Source of the DNA: [Actinomadura] parvosata subsp. kistnae
GTDB lineage: Bacteria; Actinomycetota; Actinomycetes; Streptosporangiales; Streptosporangiaceae
Assembly (NCBI RefSeq): GCF_900323885.1
Contig: NZ_OOHJ01000018.1
Span: forward strand, 3,707,001-3,771,000
Reading direction: 5' to 3'
DNA length: 64,000 nt
The notes under the pieces were generated by a model. That model made no database searches. It worked only from the letters and a program-made list of their open reading frames with translations, and was not told where the DNA came from. Made by a program: the position numbers and the translations under genes. This document shows positions 32,998 to 41,887 of the stretch, one piece after another; position 1 is the first letter of the stretch, and each line of letters begins with the position of its first letter.

Positions 32998-34941
32998 TTA
33001 ACGGAGCGGGATCCAGGCTTGTGAGGACAGCGTGGCCAGGTCGTTGACCTGGACGCCCTCGTACGAGACCGTCCACAACGAGTCGCCGATGACCAGCGAA
33101 CGCTGGATGCCCGGCTCGTAGGTGTAACCGCCCTCCTGGCTCTGCCGGGGGTGCTTGATCAGGCCCAGCTCCTTGATCCCCGCGTCGCCGATCCGCAGCA
33201 CGAGCGCCCCCGACTCGTTCGCCTTGTTCAGCGGGATCACCGACAGGCCCGTCTTCGGCCAGTACAGGAACGCGTGCGGATCCCACTCGGCCTCGGAGCC
33301 GGAGTCCTTCTGGAAGAACTGCGACATCCGGCGCGGCGCGGCCGGATCGCTCACGTCGAACAGCGACACCTGCGTGCCCCGCGTCCTGCCCTGCTCGGTG
33401 GCCTCCTGGCCGATCCCGATGAGCCGGCCCTCACCACCCGGATGCAGGTACGCCGAATAGCCGGTGATCTTCAGCTCGCCCGTCACCTTCGGCGCCGCCG
33501 GATCCCGCAGGTCCAGCGTGTACAGCGGATCCACCTGGCGGAAGGTGACGCAGTAGCCGATCGGGCCGATGAACCTGACCGAGTAGATGCGCTCGCCCTC
33601 GCCGAGCCCGCCCACCTCGCCGACCTTGGCCAGCGTGTCGGCCCTGAGCACGTGGACGCTGCTGGTGCTGCTCTTCTCGTCGCCCGAGCCGACCGTGGTG
33701 GCGACGCGCAGGTGGCCGTCGTACTCCGAGAGCGCGTACTGGTTCAGCAGCCTGCCCGGCACCTTGCCCGAGGCCACGTACGAGGGCGCGCCCGGCTTGG
33801 TGATGTCGAACCGGTGCACCTCCGTCTCCTCCGGCGGCACCGTCGGGGTCGGCTCCGGGGACACCGCCGGGTCGTCGGGGGTGGGCTCCACCGCCGGGGC
33901 GACGGTGTCCACCGCCGGCCGCACCACCGGGGACCACCAGCGCGGGTTGCTGGCCACGTACAGGCTCTGGCCGGTGCCGTACACCACGTCCCCGTCGGCC
34001 GCCAGGCTGATCGGGTCGGTGCCCGCCTCCGTGACCCCCTGGGCCAGGTCGATCGTGTGCACGGTCAGCATCGACGTGCCGGTGTAGTCGGCGGGGTGGC
34101 TGACCCGCTCGCACGTCACCGCGTCCTTCCTGACGGCGCCCGACGCGTCCGTGATCTCGATCCTCGGCAGCCAGGCCGACACCGGCGCCCGCCGCACCGC
34201 CTCCTGGTTCGCCTTGAGCAGGTCCGCCTCCGTGGCGTTCTGCTTCGGCTCCGGGAAGGTGATCTCGGGCTGGCTGCGGGTGACGAGCCGGACCGTCGAG
34301 CCGATCATCCTGGCGTCCACGTACGAGCCCTGCGGCCGGATCGTGCTCAGCACCCGGGGCTCGCCCGCCAGGTCCACCAGCACGTAGCGGGTGTCGCCCG
34401 GCGGCATGAACGAGCGCGCCTTGTACATGATGTCGCCGCCGCGCATGAGCACCAGCGCGCGGTCACCCGACACCAGCAGGTCGGCGGGCACCCCGGGGGC
34501 GGCGTCGCCCTCGACCAGCTTGAGCGACCCGGTGATCTTCCTGGTAGCCGTGTCGATGATCCGCAGGGTGCTGTCCGCGACCGTGACGATCCGGTTGCCG
34601 TCGGTCTTGACCAGGTCGGGCTCGTCCACGCCGGCTTCGTGCACGTTCGTCGTGGAATGCTCCGGCGTCGCCGTCACCCTGGCCTTCGACGCGGCCGCGG
34701 AGTCCTCCGCGACCGCGAACGGCATGACACCGCCGAAGCCGTACGCGGTGACGTTCGCCGCCGCCCGCTCCCGCAGCCCGGCCAGGGCGTCGTCACAACT
34801 GTCGTAGGCGACCAGGCGGACGGCGCCGAGCGAGACGGCCTTCGGGGGCGGGCCGGAGGCGCCTCCCGTCGAAGAGGTGCAGGCGGCCGTGACCGCGGCG
34901 AGCGCGGCGGCGGTCACAGCCGTGCGGATCAACGTCTTCAT
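32998..34941 (-). CDS. secreted beta-propeller domain protein
   Basis: 647 residues. The start MKTLIRTAVTAAALAAVTAAC is a signal peptide ending in a weak lipobox. The rest matches the actinobacterial/archaeal secreted beta-propeller family: NVHEAGVDEPDLVKTDGNRI is the hallmark, followed by repeated blade-type strands (VAYDSCDDAL, GYSAYLHPGGEGRLIGIGQEA, EWDPHAFLYWPKTGLSVIP). A Pro/Glu-rich linker interrupts blades around residue 310. Function of the family is unknown. It is 31 bases from the next minus-strand gene, a receptor kinase, and may share its transcript. Confidence 0.88.
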   Translation of the reverse strand: MKTLIRTAVTAAALAAVTAACTSSTGGASGPPPKAVSLGAVRLVAYDSCDDALAGLRERAAANVTAYGFGGVMPFAVAEDSAAASKARVTATPEHSTTNVHEAGVDEPDLVKTDGNRIVTVADSTLRIIDTATRKITGSLKLVEGDAAPGVPADLLVSGDRALVLMRGGDIMYKARSFMPPGDTRYVLVDLAGEPRVLSTIRPQGSYVDARMIGSTVRLVTRSQPEITFPEPKQNATEADLLKANQEAVRRAPVSAWLPRIEITDASGAVRKDAVTCERVSHPADYTGTSMLTVHTIDLAQGVTEAGTDPISLAADGDVVYGTGQSLYVASNPRWWSPVVRPAVDTVAPAVEPTPDDPAVSPEPTPTVPPEETEVHRFDITKPGAPSYVASGKVPGRLLNQYALSEYDGHLRVATTVGSGDEKSSTSSVHVLRADTLAKVGEVGGLGEGERIYSVRFIGPIGYCVTFRQVDPLYTLDLRDPAAPKVTGELKITGYSAYLHPGGEGRLIGIGQEATEQGRTRGTQVSLFDVSDPAAPRRMSQFFQKDSGSEAEWDPHAFLYWPKTGLSVIPLNKANESGALVLRIGDAGIKELGLIKHPRQSQEGGYTYEPGIQRSLVIGDSLWTVSYEGVQVNDLATLSSQAWIPLR

Positions 34942-34972
34942 GCCCTCATCACGGCTGCGCGAGCGCGATGGT

Positions 34973-37171
34973 TCAGGAGCCTTTCGATGGGTTGATGGTG
35001 AACACCGGGCTGAAGTTGAGGTCGTCGGGGACCTCCAGCATCTTGCGCAGCAGCTTGCCGTTGAAGTCGAGCACCTGGATCTCGTCGTTGTCGCCGTTGT
35101 TCTGCTCCCAGCAGTACAGGTGACTCTCGTCGTAGAAGCCGAGCGCCTTGTCGCAGTCGGAGGAGAACTTGCGCACCTGCTTGCCCGTCGCGGTGTCCCA
35201 GATGCAGTGGTCGCCGTCGCCGCCGTTGGGGCAGTTGGTGAAGAACGTCTTGCCCGACGGCGAGAAGATGTCCTGGGTGCCGGCGGAGAGCGTGCCGATG
35301 CCCGTCAGCGAGCGGGTGGCCTTGCCCTCGCTGTCGAAGAAGCGCAGGCTGCGGTTCTTCTCGTTGCCGTAGACGTTGACCACGCCCTCGTCGTCGCCGT
35401 CGAAGCCGAAGGCGGTCTCGCGGACGGAGGTGTCGTCCACGTCGACCACCTCGGCCGTCTTAGCGGCCACGTCCACCAGGACGAAGCCCGTGTACAGCCA
35501 CTTGCTGCCGCTCTTCTTCTCGACGTTCAGCAGGATCTTCGAGCCGTCCTTCGACCAGGACCTGATGCTGCTGATCAGCGGCTCCTTGACGGTCTTGATC
35601 GTCGTGCGCTCGCCGGAGGTGCGGTCGCTGATGACGATGAAGTCGTAGTCGTCGGAGCTGTAGCTCCTGCCCCGGGTCGCCAGGAGCTTCCCGTCGGGGG
35701 AGACCATCGACTCCCAGTTCCCCGACAGCTTCGTGAACGTGCCGCGCAGCGAGTTCCTCGCGTAGTCGATCCAGTCGTCCTTCGGCTTGTCGAAGACCTC
35801 GTAGGAGGTCAGGACGATGGCGTCGGCGGGGTTCTCGTACAGATAGATCTCGCCGCCGGGGATCGAGCGCCTGTTGCCGGTCGCCGGCACGGACGCCTGC
35901 GCGGTCTTCGACGTGCGCGAGCGCTGCGGCTCCGGCGTGCCGGTGTCCACCGCGACGGTCGTCGCGGCCTTGTCGAGCTGGATGACCACGATCACGCCGG
36001 CGAGCAGGAGCAGCGCGACCGCCACGGTGACGCCGGCAATCAGCGGGGCCCTGCCGCTCTTGCGGGGGCGCGTCTGCGTGTACGGTCCCTGGGCGTACGG
36101 CGGGATCGTGGGCTGCTGCCAGGCCGCCTGCTGCTGCGGCTGAGGGAACTGGGCGCCGGTCGCGTACGGGACGTTGCCCGACATCGGCCCCTGCATCGGC
36201 GTATGCATGGGTGCTGACGGGGCGCCGGACGGCGACGCGAACGGTGGGCCTGAGGAGGGGCCGCCGTGCGGCCCGGACGGAGGGCCCGCGGGGTGCCGGT
36301 AGGGCGGCTGCGCGGGGGCGGCCTCGGCGGCGCCCTGTGCGAGCATGCCGGGGTTCGGCGCGGGCTGGTGGAGCAGGCGCATGATCACCTGCTCGGCCGT
36401 GGGCCGCTGCGCCGGGTCCTTGCTCAGGCACGCGACCACCACGTCACGCAGCGGGCCCTCGCCGAGCGCGCTGAGGTCGGGCTGCTGGTTGAGCACGCGG
36501 TTGATCACCGCGGGCATCGTGTCGCTGCCGAACGGCGCCCGCCCGGAGGCGGCGAAGACCATGGCGCTGGCCCACGAGAACATGTCGGCGGCCGGCCCGA
36601 CGGTGTGCCCCATGATCTGCTCGGGCGGCATGTACGACGGCGTGCCCACGACCATGCTGCTGATCGTGGAGGTGGCGTTGAGCGCCCGCGCGATGCCGAA
36701 GTCGATCACGCGGGGCCCGTCGGCGCCGATGATCACGTTCGCCGGCTTGAAGTCGCGGTGCACGATGCCCGCCTGGTGGATGGCGGCCAGCGCCGTGGCG
36801 GTGCCGATGGCCAGCCGGTGCAGGACGGAGCCCGCGCGCGGCCCCTCCTCCTGCACGACCCGCTGTAAGGACGGGCCCTCGATGAACTCACTGACGATGT
36901 ACGGCCTGTCCTGCTCGACCCCGGTGCCCAGGACGGCGGCGGTGCAGAAGGGCGCCACGCGCTGGGCCACCTGGACCTCGCGCAGGAACCGCTCCACGCT
37001 CACCTGGTCGCCCGACAGGTCGGGGCGCAGCCACTTGACGGCCACGTGCTGGCCCGCGTGGTCTTTGGCCAGGTAAACGACGCCTTGACCGCCCTCGCCG
37101 AGCCGGCCGAGGAGCTCGAGGCCCCCCAGCCGCTGTGGGTCTCCGGGCCGGAGCGGAGCGAAGGATGCCAT
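34973..37171 (-). CDS. transmembrane Ser/Thr protein kinase with extracellular beta-propeller-like domain
   Basis: 732 residues. The kinase domain (about 15-265) has LGEGGQGVVYLA, Lys46, HRDFKPAN (Asp140) with Phe replacing the usual Leu, DFG at 157-159 and GTPSYMPPEQ. A Pro/Gly/Gln-rich linker leads to one membrane helix (IAGVTVAVALLLLAGVIVVIQL), then about 320 outside residues rich in strand-turn WDG/SKDG-like repeats (RSWSKDGSKILLNVEKKSG, FSPSGKTFFTNCPNGGDGDH), suggesting a TolB/WD40-like sensor. Signals through phosphorylation of cytosolic targets. No PASTA repeats. Divergent from the aldehyde dehydrogenase. Confidence 0.93.
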   Translation of the reverse strand: MASFAPLRPGDPQRLGGLELLGRLGEGGQGVVYLAKDHAGQHVAVKWLRPDLSGDQVSVERFLREVQVAQRVAPFCTAAVLGTGVEQDRPYIVSEFIEGPSLQRVVQEEGPRAGSVLHRLAIGTATALAAIHQAGIVHRDFKPANVIIGADGPRVIDFGIARALNATSTISSMVVGTPSYMPPEQIMGHTVGPAADMFSWASAMVFAASGRAPFGSDTMPAVINRVLNQQPDLSALGEGPLRDVVVACLSKDPAQRPTAEQVIMRLLHQPAPNPGMLAQGAAEAAPAQPPYRHPAGPPSGPHGGPSSGPPFASPSGAPSAPMHTPMQGPMSGNVPYATGAQFPQPQQQAAWQQPTIPPYAQGPYTQTRPRKSGRAPLIAGVTVAVALLLLAGVIVVIQLDKAATTVAVDTGTPEPQRSRTSKTAQASVPATGNRRSIPGGEIYLYENPADAIVLTSYEVFDKPKDDWIDYARNSLRGTFTKLSGNWESMVSPDGKLLATRGRSYSSDDYDFIVISDRTSGERTTIKTVKEPLISSIRSWSKDGSKILLNVEKKSGSKWLYTGFVLVDVAAKTAEVVDVDDTSVRETAFGFDGDDEGVVNVYGNEKNRSLRFFDSEGKATRSLTGIGTLSAGTQDIFSPSGKTFFTNCPNGGDGDHCIWDTATGKQVRKFSSDCDKALGFYDESHLYCWEQNNGDNDEIQVLDFNGKLLRKMLEVPDDLNFSPVFTINPSKGS

Positions 37172-37208
37172 GAGGGGATTCTGGCCCTATGCCGCGAATC
37201 CGCAAAAA

Positions 37209-37222
37209 CTACCCGCCGGTAG
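37209..37222. promoter_or_regulatory. inverted repeat upstream of the aldehyde dehydrogenase
   Basis: CTACC-CGCC-GGTAG between the divergent kinase and dehydrogenase starts, 22 bases before the dehydrogenase ATG. It looks like a repressor site, and a TetR gene lies just beyond the dehydrogenase. Confidence 0.4.
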
Positions 37223-37244
37223 CCGGGCGGAATATGCTTCTGAG

Positions 37245-38750
37245 ATGCAGGTCACGTCCAGTGGTAGGACACAGCGCGTCATCGCTCCCTTCAGCGGAGA
37301 AACCCTCGCTGAGCTGCCCATCTCCGACGCCGACGACGTTCGCGCGGCGTACGAGAGAGCCAGGGCGGCCCAGGCCGGGTGGGCGGCCCGATCGCCCGCC
37401 GAGAGAGCCAGACCCTTCCTCCTCCTGCACGACGCCATCCTCGACCGCAGGAACGAGATCCTCGACATCGTCCAGAACGAGACCGGCAAGGCTCGCAAGC
37501 ACGCCTTCGAGGAGGTGCTCGACGTCGCCGGCTGCGCCCTCTACTACGCCCGCCGCGCGCCCCGCCTGCTCGCCCCGCGCGCCCGCAAGGGCATCTTCCC
37601 CGCCGCCACCCGCGTGACCGAGCTGCGCCGGCCCAAGGGCGTGGTCGCGCTGATCAGCCCGTGGAACTACCCGCTGGCGCTGGGCGTCACCGACGCGGTG
37701 CCCGCGCTGCTGGCCGGCAACGCGATCGTGCACAAGCCCGACACCCAGACCGCACTGTCCACGCTGTGGACCATCGACCTGCTGGCCGAGCTGGGCATGC
37801 CGCGTGAGATCTGGCAGGTCGTGCTCGGCGAGCCGGCCGAGATCGGCGACGCGCTGCTCGACCACGCCGACTACGTCGTCTTCACCGGCTCCACCCGCGC
37901 CGGCCGGAAGGTCGCCGAGGAGGCGGCCAAGCGGCTCATCGGCTGCTCGCTGGAGCTCGGCGGCAAGAACCCGATGATCGTGCTCGACGACGCCGACCTC
38001 GACGTCGCCGTGCAGGGCGCCCTGCGCGCCTGCTTCACCAACGCCGGCCAGCTCTGCCTGTCGATCGAGCGCCTGTACGTGCACGCGTCCGTCTTCGACG
38101 CCTTCGCCGAGCGCTTCGTCCGCGAGACCGGCGCGCTCAAGCTCGGCGCCGGGCACGACTGGACCGTGCAGATGGGCTCGCTCACCTCCCGCCGCCAGCT
38201 CGACGCGGTCACCGCGCACGTGGACGACGCCGTGGCCAAGGGCGCGAAGGTGCTCACCGGCGGCCGGCCCAGGCCCGACCTCGGCCCGCTGTTCTACGAG
38301 CCGACAGTGCTCACCGGGGTGGCGGAGGGCATGGCGCTGTGCCGCGACGAGACGTTCGGCCCCGTGGTGGCGCTCTACCCCTTCTCCACCGACGACGAGG
38401 CGGTCGCGCTGGCCAACGACACCGCCTACGGGCTCAACGCCTCCATCTGGAGCGGCAGCCTGCCCCGCGCCCGGCGCCTGGCCGCCCGCATCAACGCCGG
38501 CACGGTCAACATCAACGAGGGGTACGCCTCCGCGTACGCGTCCTACGACGCCCCCATGGGCGGGGTGAAGGCGTCGGGGCTCGGCCGCCGGCACGGGATC
38601 GAGGGGCTGCTGCGCTACACCGAGGCCAGGACGGTGGCCTCGCAGGCGGGCTGGCTGGGATTCGAGCCGCCGGGCGGGATGCCGTACGAGAAGTGGGCGG
38701 GGCTGCTGGTGACGGCGCTGAAGGCGGCGCGGCGGGTGAGGCTCAAATAG
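37245..38750 (+). CDS. aldehyde dehydrogenase, succinate-semialdehyde-type
   Basis: 501 residues from ATG 37245 (MQVTSSGRTQRVIAPFSGE), where the family begins; the frame opens at 37170 inside the divergent promoter. NAD(P)-dependent oxidation of an aldehyde to acid: SPWNYPLALG, FTGSTRAGRKVAEEA, the general-base Glu in LELGGKNPMIV, and the catalytic Cys in TNAGQLCLSIERLYV. The latter motif resembles actinobacterial succinic-semialdehyde dehydrogenases (GabD2-like). The substrate is not proven. A TetR gene follows 19 bases later. Confidence 0.87.
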   Translation: MQVTSSGRTQRVIAPFSGETLAELPISDADDVRAAYERARAAQAGWAARSPAERARPFLLLHDAILDRRNEILDIVQNETGKARKHAFEEVLDVAGCALYYARRAPRLLAPRARKGIFPAATRVTELRRPKGVVALISPWNYPLALGVTDAVPALLAGNAIVHKPDTQTALSTLWTIDLLAELGMPREIWQVVLGEPAEIGDALLDHADYVVFTGSTRAGRKVAEEAAKRLIGCSLELGGKNPMIVLDDADLDVAVQGALRACFTNAGQLCLSIERLYVHASVFDAFAERFVRETGALKLGAGHDWTVQMGSLTSRRQLDAVTAHVDDAVAKGAKVLTGGRPRPDLGPLFYEPTVLTGVAEGMALCRDETFGPVVALYPFSTDDEAVALANDTAYGLNASIWSGSLPRARRLAARINAGTVNINEGYASAYASYDAPMGGVKASGLGRRHGIEGLLRYTEARTVASQAGWLGFEPPGGMPYEKWAGLLVTALKAARRVRLK

Positions 38751-38754
38751 GCGC

Positions 38755-38769
38755 GTATACGCTGTATAC
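38755..38769 (+). promoter_or_regulatory. operator/-10 overlap of a leaderless TetR gene
   Basis: GTATAC-GCT-GTATAC directly abuts the GTG start at 38770. TATACG at 38756-38761 has the right distance for a -10 of a leaderless transcript, so a repressor bound to the repeat would shut its own gene. Confidence 0.55.
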
Positions 38770-39354
38770 GTGAACGATCAGGGCACCGCCGGGCGCATCG
38801 TGGACGTGGCGCGGCGCATTCTCGTCGAGGAAGGCGCCGAGGCCGTGAGCATGCGGCGGGTCGGCGACGCCGTGGGCGTCACCGCCATGGCCATCTACCG
38901 GCACTATCCCAGCAGGGACGCGTTGCTGCGGGCCGTCGCCGACGTCAGCGCGCGGGAGCTGGCCGCCGCCTGGACCGGGCGGGTCTCCTCCGGCGGGCTG
39001 GAGGAGCGGATGGCGGCGGCGCTCGACGACTTCCTCGACTTCGCGCTCGGCAGCCGCCACCTGTACCGGTTCCTCGTCTCCGACGCCTGGGCCGGGGCGC
39101 GGCGGTTTCCCGAGGACTTCCGTGACGGGCAGGGGCCGCCGTTCAGCGTGGTGGCGGGGCTGGTCGAGGAGGGGATGCGGGCGGGGTTCCTGCGGGAGGA
39201 CGATCCGCTGGAGGTGGCGATGGCGGTGACGTCCGGTGCGCAGGGGCTGGTGCAGCAGTACCTGAGCGGGCGGATCGGGATGGCTGAGGACGACTTCCGC
39301 GCGCTCTGCCACCGCACCACCTGGCGGATCATCGAAGGGCTCCGGGCCCGCTGA
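38770..39354 (+). CDS. TetR family transcriptional regulator
   Basis: 194 residues. The helix-turn-helix is ARRILVEEGAEAVSMRRVGDAVGVTAMAIYRHYPSRDALLRAV, and the C-terminal domain is a TetR_C type with FLDFALGSRHLYRFLVSDAW. Start GTG 38770 has no ribosome site and probably a leaderless transcript. Likely autoregulated, and may control the aldehyde dehydrogenase upstream. Its last codons are repeated downstream as degenerate tandem copies. Confidence 0.88.
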   Translation: MNDQGTAGRIVDVARRILVEEGAEAVSMRRVGDAVGVTAMAIYRHYPSRDALLRAVADVSARELAAAWTGRVSSGGLEERMAAALDDFLDFALGSRHLYRFLVSDAWAGARRFPEDFRDGQGPPFSVVAGLVEEGMRAGFLREDDPLEVAMAVTSGAQGLVQQYLSGRIGMAEDDFRALCHRTTWRIIEGLRAR

Positions 39355-39416
39355 TCAGGGAGAAGGCTGCGGGTCCGCTGATCGCCGAAGGGCCGGGAAC
39401 CCGCCGATCCCCTAGA
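39334..39416. repeat. degenerate tandem copies of the TetR gene 3' end
   Basis: Three copies of 25-30 bases beginning GAAGG (39334, 39362, 39387). The first contains the last codons and TGA of the TetR gene; the others repeat this with a few substitutions and lie outside the gene. Confidence 0.65.
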
Positions 39417-39439
39417 GGCCGCGAGTGCGCCGGCCCCGG

Positions 39440-40183
39440 TCAGTCCAGCACGTGGCTGACCCAGACGTTGGGCTCGACGTAGACGGCGTGGTCCTGGGGG
39501 ACGTCGCAGTGCACGGGGGCGAGCGCGCCCGGCACCTCCACCGGCCCCGAGCGGTCGAACGGCAGGCCGGTCCAGTCGTGCCACTCCGCCAGCGTGCCCG
39601 CCACCACCATCGAGCGCGGCGCCACCTTGACGATCTTCCCGCCCGCCCGCACGTGCACCCGCAGCCAGGCGTCGTGGGGCAGGCCGTCGGGGCGGGTCCG
39701 GTAGGCGTACTCGCTCATCGGGGTGTGCGGTTCGAGGTGTTTGAGGTTCGGGCGTACGGGGGCGACCAGCTCGCGGTGGCCGAGCCGGGCGGCCTGGTCG
39801 CGCAGCGCGCCCAGCATCACCGCCGACAGGCCCTTGCCGAGCAGGTCGCGGCGGACGGTGATCTCCAGGGCGGAGACGGCGTCGGTGGGCAGGCCGCGCT
39901 CGCGGGCCAGCCAGCCGGAGCGGATCACGCCGTCCCATCCGCTGTCGGGCAGCTCGCCCCCGTCCGACACGAACGGCGTCATGTAGCCCCGCGCCACCAG
40001 CCGCCCCGGCTCGGCATCGTCGTCGGCCACCAGCACGTGGTCCGGGTACGCGGTCTTGACCACCGCGTAGTACAGGTCCGCGACCGGGTCCTCCAGCATG
40101 AACCGGTGCCAGGTGTGGTCCATGTCCCAGAGCGTCGCGGCGAACTCGGGGCGCTCGGCGAGCGTGGTGATGCGGATGGCCAT
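39440..40183 (-). CDS. GNAT-fold acetyltransferase-like protein
   Basis: 247 residues from ATG 40183 (AGGA 8 bases upstream); ATG 40192 with GGAAGG 4 bases upstream is equally possible. DAVSALEITVRRDLLGKGLSAVMLGALRDQAARLGHRELVAPVRPN is the acetyl-CoA binding core. The longer than usual C-terminal part (HDAWLRVHVRAGGKIVKVAPRSM, then a strand-rich tail) is typical of a small actinobacterial subfamily. Acceptor unknown. Transcribed alone, convergent to TetR. Confidence 0.78.
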   Translation of the reverse strand: MAIRITTLAERPEFAATLWDMDHTWHRFMLEDPVADLYYAVVKTAYPDHVLVADDDAEPGRLVARGYMTPFVSDGGELPDSGWDGVIRSGWLARERGLPTDAVSALEITVRRDLLGKGLSAVMLGALRDQAARLGHRELVAPVRPNLKHLEPHTPMSEYAYRTRPDGLPHDAWLRVHVRAGGKIVKVAPRSMVVAGTLAEWHDWTGLPFDRSGPVEVPGALAPVHCDVPQDHAVYVEPNVWVSHVLD

Positions 40184-40269
40184 GCCGGACATCCTGCCTT
40201 CCGGGCAGGCGGGCCCGCGTCCCATTTTCCCGGAGTTACCGGTACTTAAGATCCCAAGACGAGGTGCGC

Positions 40270-40275
40270 TAGCGT
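40270..40275 (+). promoter_or_regulatory. -10 of a probable leaderless promoter
   Basis: TAGCGT ends 7 bases before the ATG of the DUF885 gene, and there is no ribosome site. TTAAGA 18 bases further up (40246-40251) may be a weak -35. Confidence 0.45.
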
Positions 40276-40282
40276 CGGCGCC

Positions 40283-41776
40283 ATGACAGAACTTGACGCC
40301 AGGCTACGAGCCATCACCGACCTGATGGTGGCCGAGGCGCGCGAGGGCGGCGGCAGGCACGAGTACGACGGTCGGATCCAGGACCTGTCGCCCGGCGGCG
40401 TACGGGCGGGGCTGGCCCGGCTCGGTCAGGGGCCCGCGCCCGACGACGCGCACGACGCCAGGCACCTCCAGGTGTTCGAGGAGAGCCTGCGTACCCAGCT
40501 CGGCGAGCTGGAGCTGCACCGCAAGAACCCGCTGTTCCACCTCTCCAACCTCGACCTGGCCTGCTACGACCGCGACTACGGCCCGCAGGAGGAGCGCGAC
40601 GCCGCCAGGGCGGCCCACCTCGCGCTCTGGCCCGAGGCCGTGGACCAGGCCGTCGAGGCGCTCGACCAGGTGCCGGCGCCCGTCGCGAAGTCCCTGCTCG
40701 GAGCGGTGAAGGGGCTGGCGGCCGGGGTCACGGACGAGGCCGCGCTGCGGGCGCACGGACGGCTCGTCGCCCACGTCGAGCGGGCCGCGGCCGAGGGCGA
40801 TCCGGACGCGTCGCTCGGCGGCGAGGCGCTGGCGAAGCTGATGGGCACCGCCGAGGGCCTGCCCGTCGACCTCGGCAAGCTGGCCGAGCGGGCCGACGCC
40901 GAGCGCGACCGGCTCATGGCGCTGCTCGCCGAGTCGTGCGCCAAACTGGGCGAGAAGGACAAGGCGCCGCTCGACGTCGTACGCGAGCTGGTCAAGGACC
41001 ACCCCGACCCCGAAGGCGTGATCGAGGCCGCCCGGATCGGCACGGAGAAGGCCATCGCGTTCACCCGCGAGAAGGACCTCGTGCCCTACCACGACGGCGA
41101 GTGCCTGGTGGGCCTGGCCCCCGAGTCGCGCCGCTGGGCGATGGCCATGATGGCGTGGAACTCGCCGGGCGAGCCCGAAGGCCCGTCGTGGTACCACATC
41201 ACGCCGCCCGACACGTCCTGGCCGAAGCAGGAGCAGGAGGAGTGGCTGGAGGTCTTCAGCGCCACGACCCTGCCCGCGATCAACGTGCACGAGGTCGCGC
41301 CGGGGCACTTCTCGCACGCCAGGGCGCTGCGGCGGGCGCCGTCCGAGGTGCGCAGGGTGCTGCAGTCGCTGGCGTTCATCGAGGGCTGGGCGCACTACGC
41401 CGAGGAGTTGTGCGTCGAGGAGGGCTTCGAGGCCGGCGACCCGCGCTTCGAGATCGGCGTGTGGGTGGAGGCGCTGATCCGCGTCACCCGGCTGGCCTGC
41501 GCGATCGGCGTGCACACCGGGCAGATGACGGTCGAGGAGGGCGCCAGGCGGTTCGAGTCGGACACGCACCTGGCGGGCCCGGCGGCGCTGTCGGAGGCGC
41601 GGCGGGCCTCGTTCGACCCGACGTACGGCCGCTACACCTGGGGCAAGCTGCTCATCATGGACCTGCGCGAGCGGGCCCGCGCCGAGTGGGGCGCCGGCTT
41701 CACCGTGCAGCGCTTCCACAAGGAGCTGCTGCACCTGGGCTCGCCGCCGCTCGGCCTGATCGACGCCGCCCTCTGA
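40283..41776 (+). CDS. DUF885 family putative metallopeptidase
   Basis: 497 residues. The DUF885 signature is present: LPAINVHEVAPGHFSHARALR, a zinc-type HExxPGH motif, with the downstream glutamate in SLAFIEGWAHYAEELCVEEGF, and a helical frame throughout as in M32-like peptidases. There is no signal peptide, so it acts in the cytosol, perhaps on peptides. Substrates are not known for this family. Single gene with a probable leaderless promoter. Confidence 0.87.
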   Translation: MTELDARLRAITDLMVAEAREGGGRHEYDGRIQDLSPGGVRAGLARLGQGPAPDDAHDARHLQVFEESLRTQLGELELHRKNPLFHLSNLDLACYDRDYGPQEERDAARAAHLALWPEAVDQAVEALDQVPAPVAKSLLGAVKGLAAGVTDEAALRAHGRLVAHVERAAAEGDPDASLGGEALAKLMGTAEGLPVDLGKLAERADAERDRLMALLAESCAKLGEKDKAPLDVVRELVKDHPDPEGVIEAARIGTEKAIAFTREKDLVPYHDGECLVGLAPESRRWAMAMMAWNSPGEPEGPSWYHITPPDTSWPKQEQEEWLEVFSATTLPAINVHEVAPGHFSHARALRRAPSEVRRVLQSLAFIEGWAHYAEELCVEEGFEAGDPRFEIGVWVEALIRVTRLACAIGVHTGQMTVEEGARRFESDTHLAGPAALSEARRASFDPTYGRYTWGKLLIMDLRERARAEWGAGFTVQRFHKELLHLGSPPLGLIDAAL

Positions 41777-41887
41777 CCCGCCGGTCCCGGTCGGCGTCCG
41801 CCGGGGAGACGCGCGCCCGCTCCGGGTGGCGTCTTCCGCGGTGATCGGGGGAACGTCTGTAGCGTCGAGTCGCTAGGGAGGCTGTCC

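Noticed and set aside
33151..34995. A 614-codon plus-strand frame.
   Set aside because: Arg- and His-rich antisense reading of the beta-propeller gene, without a ribosome site or recognisable domain.
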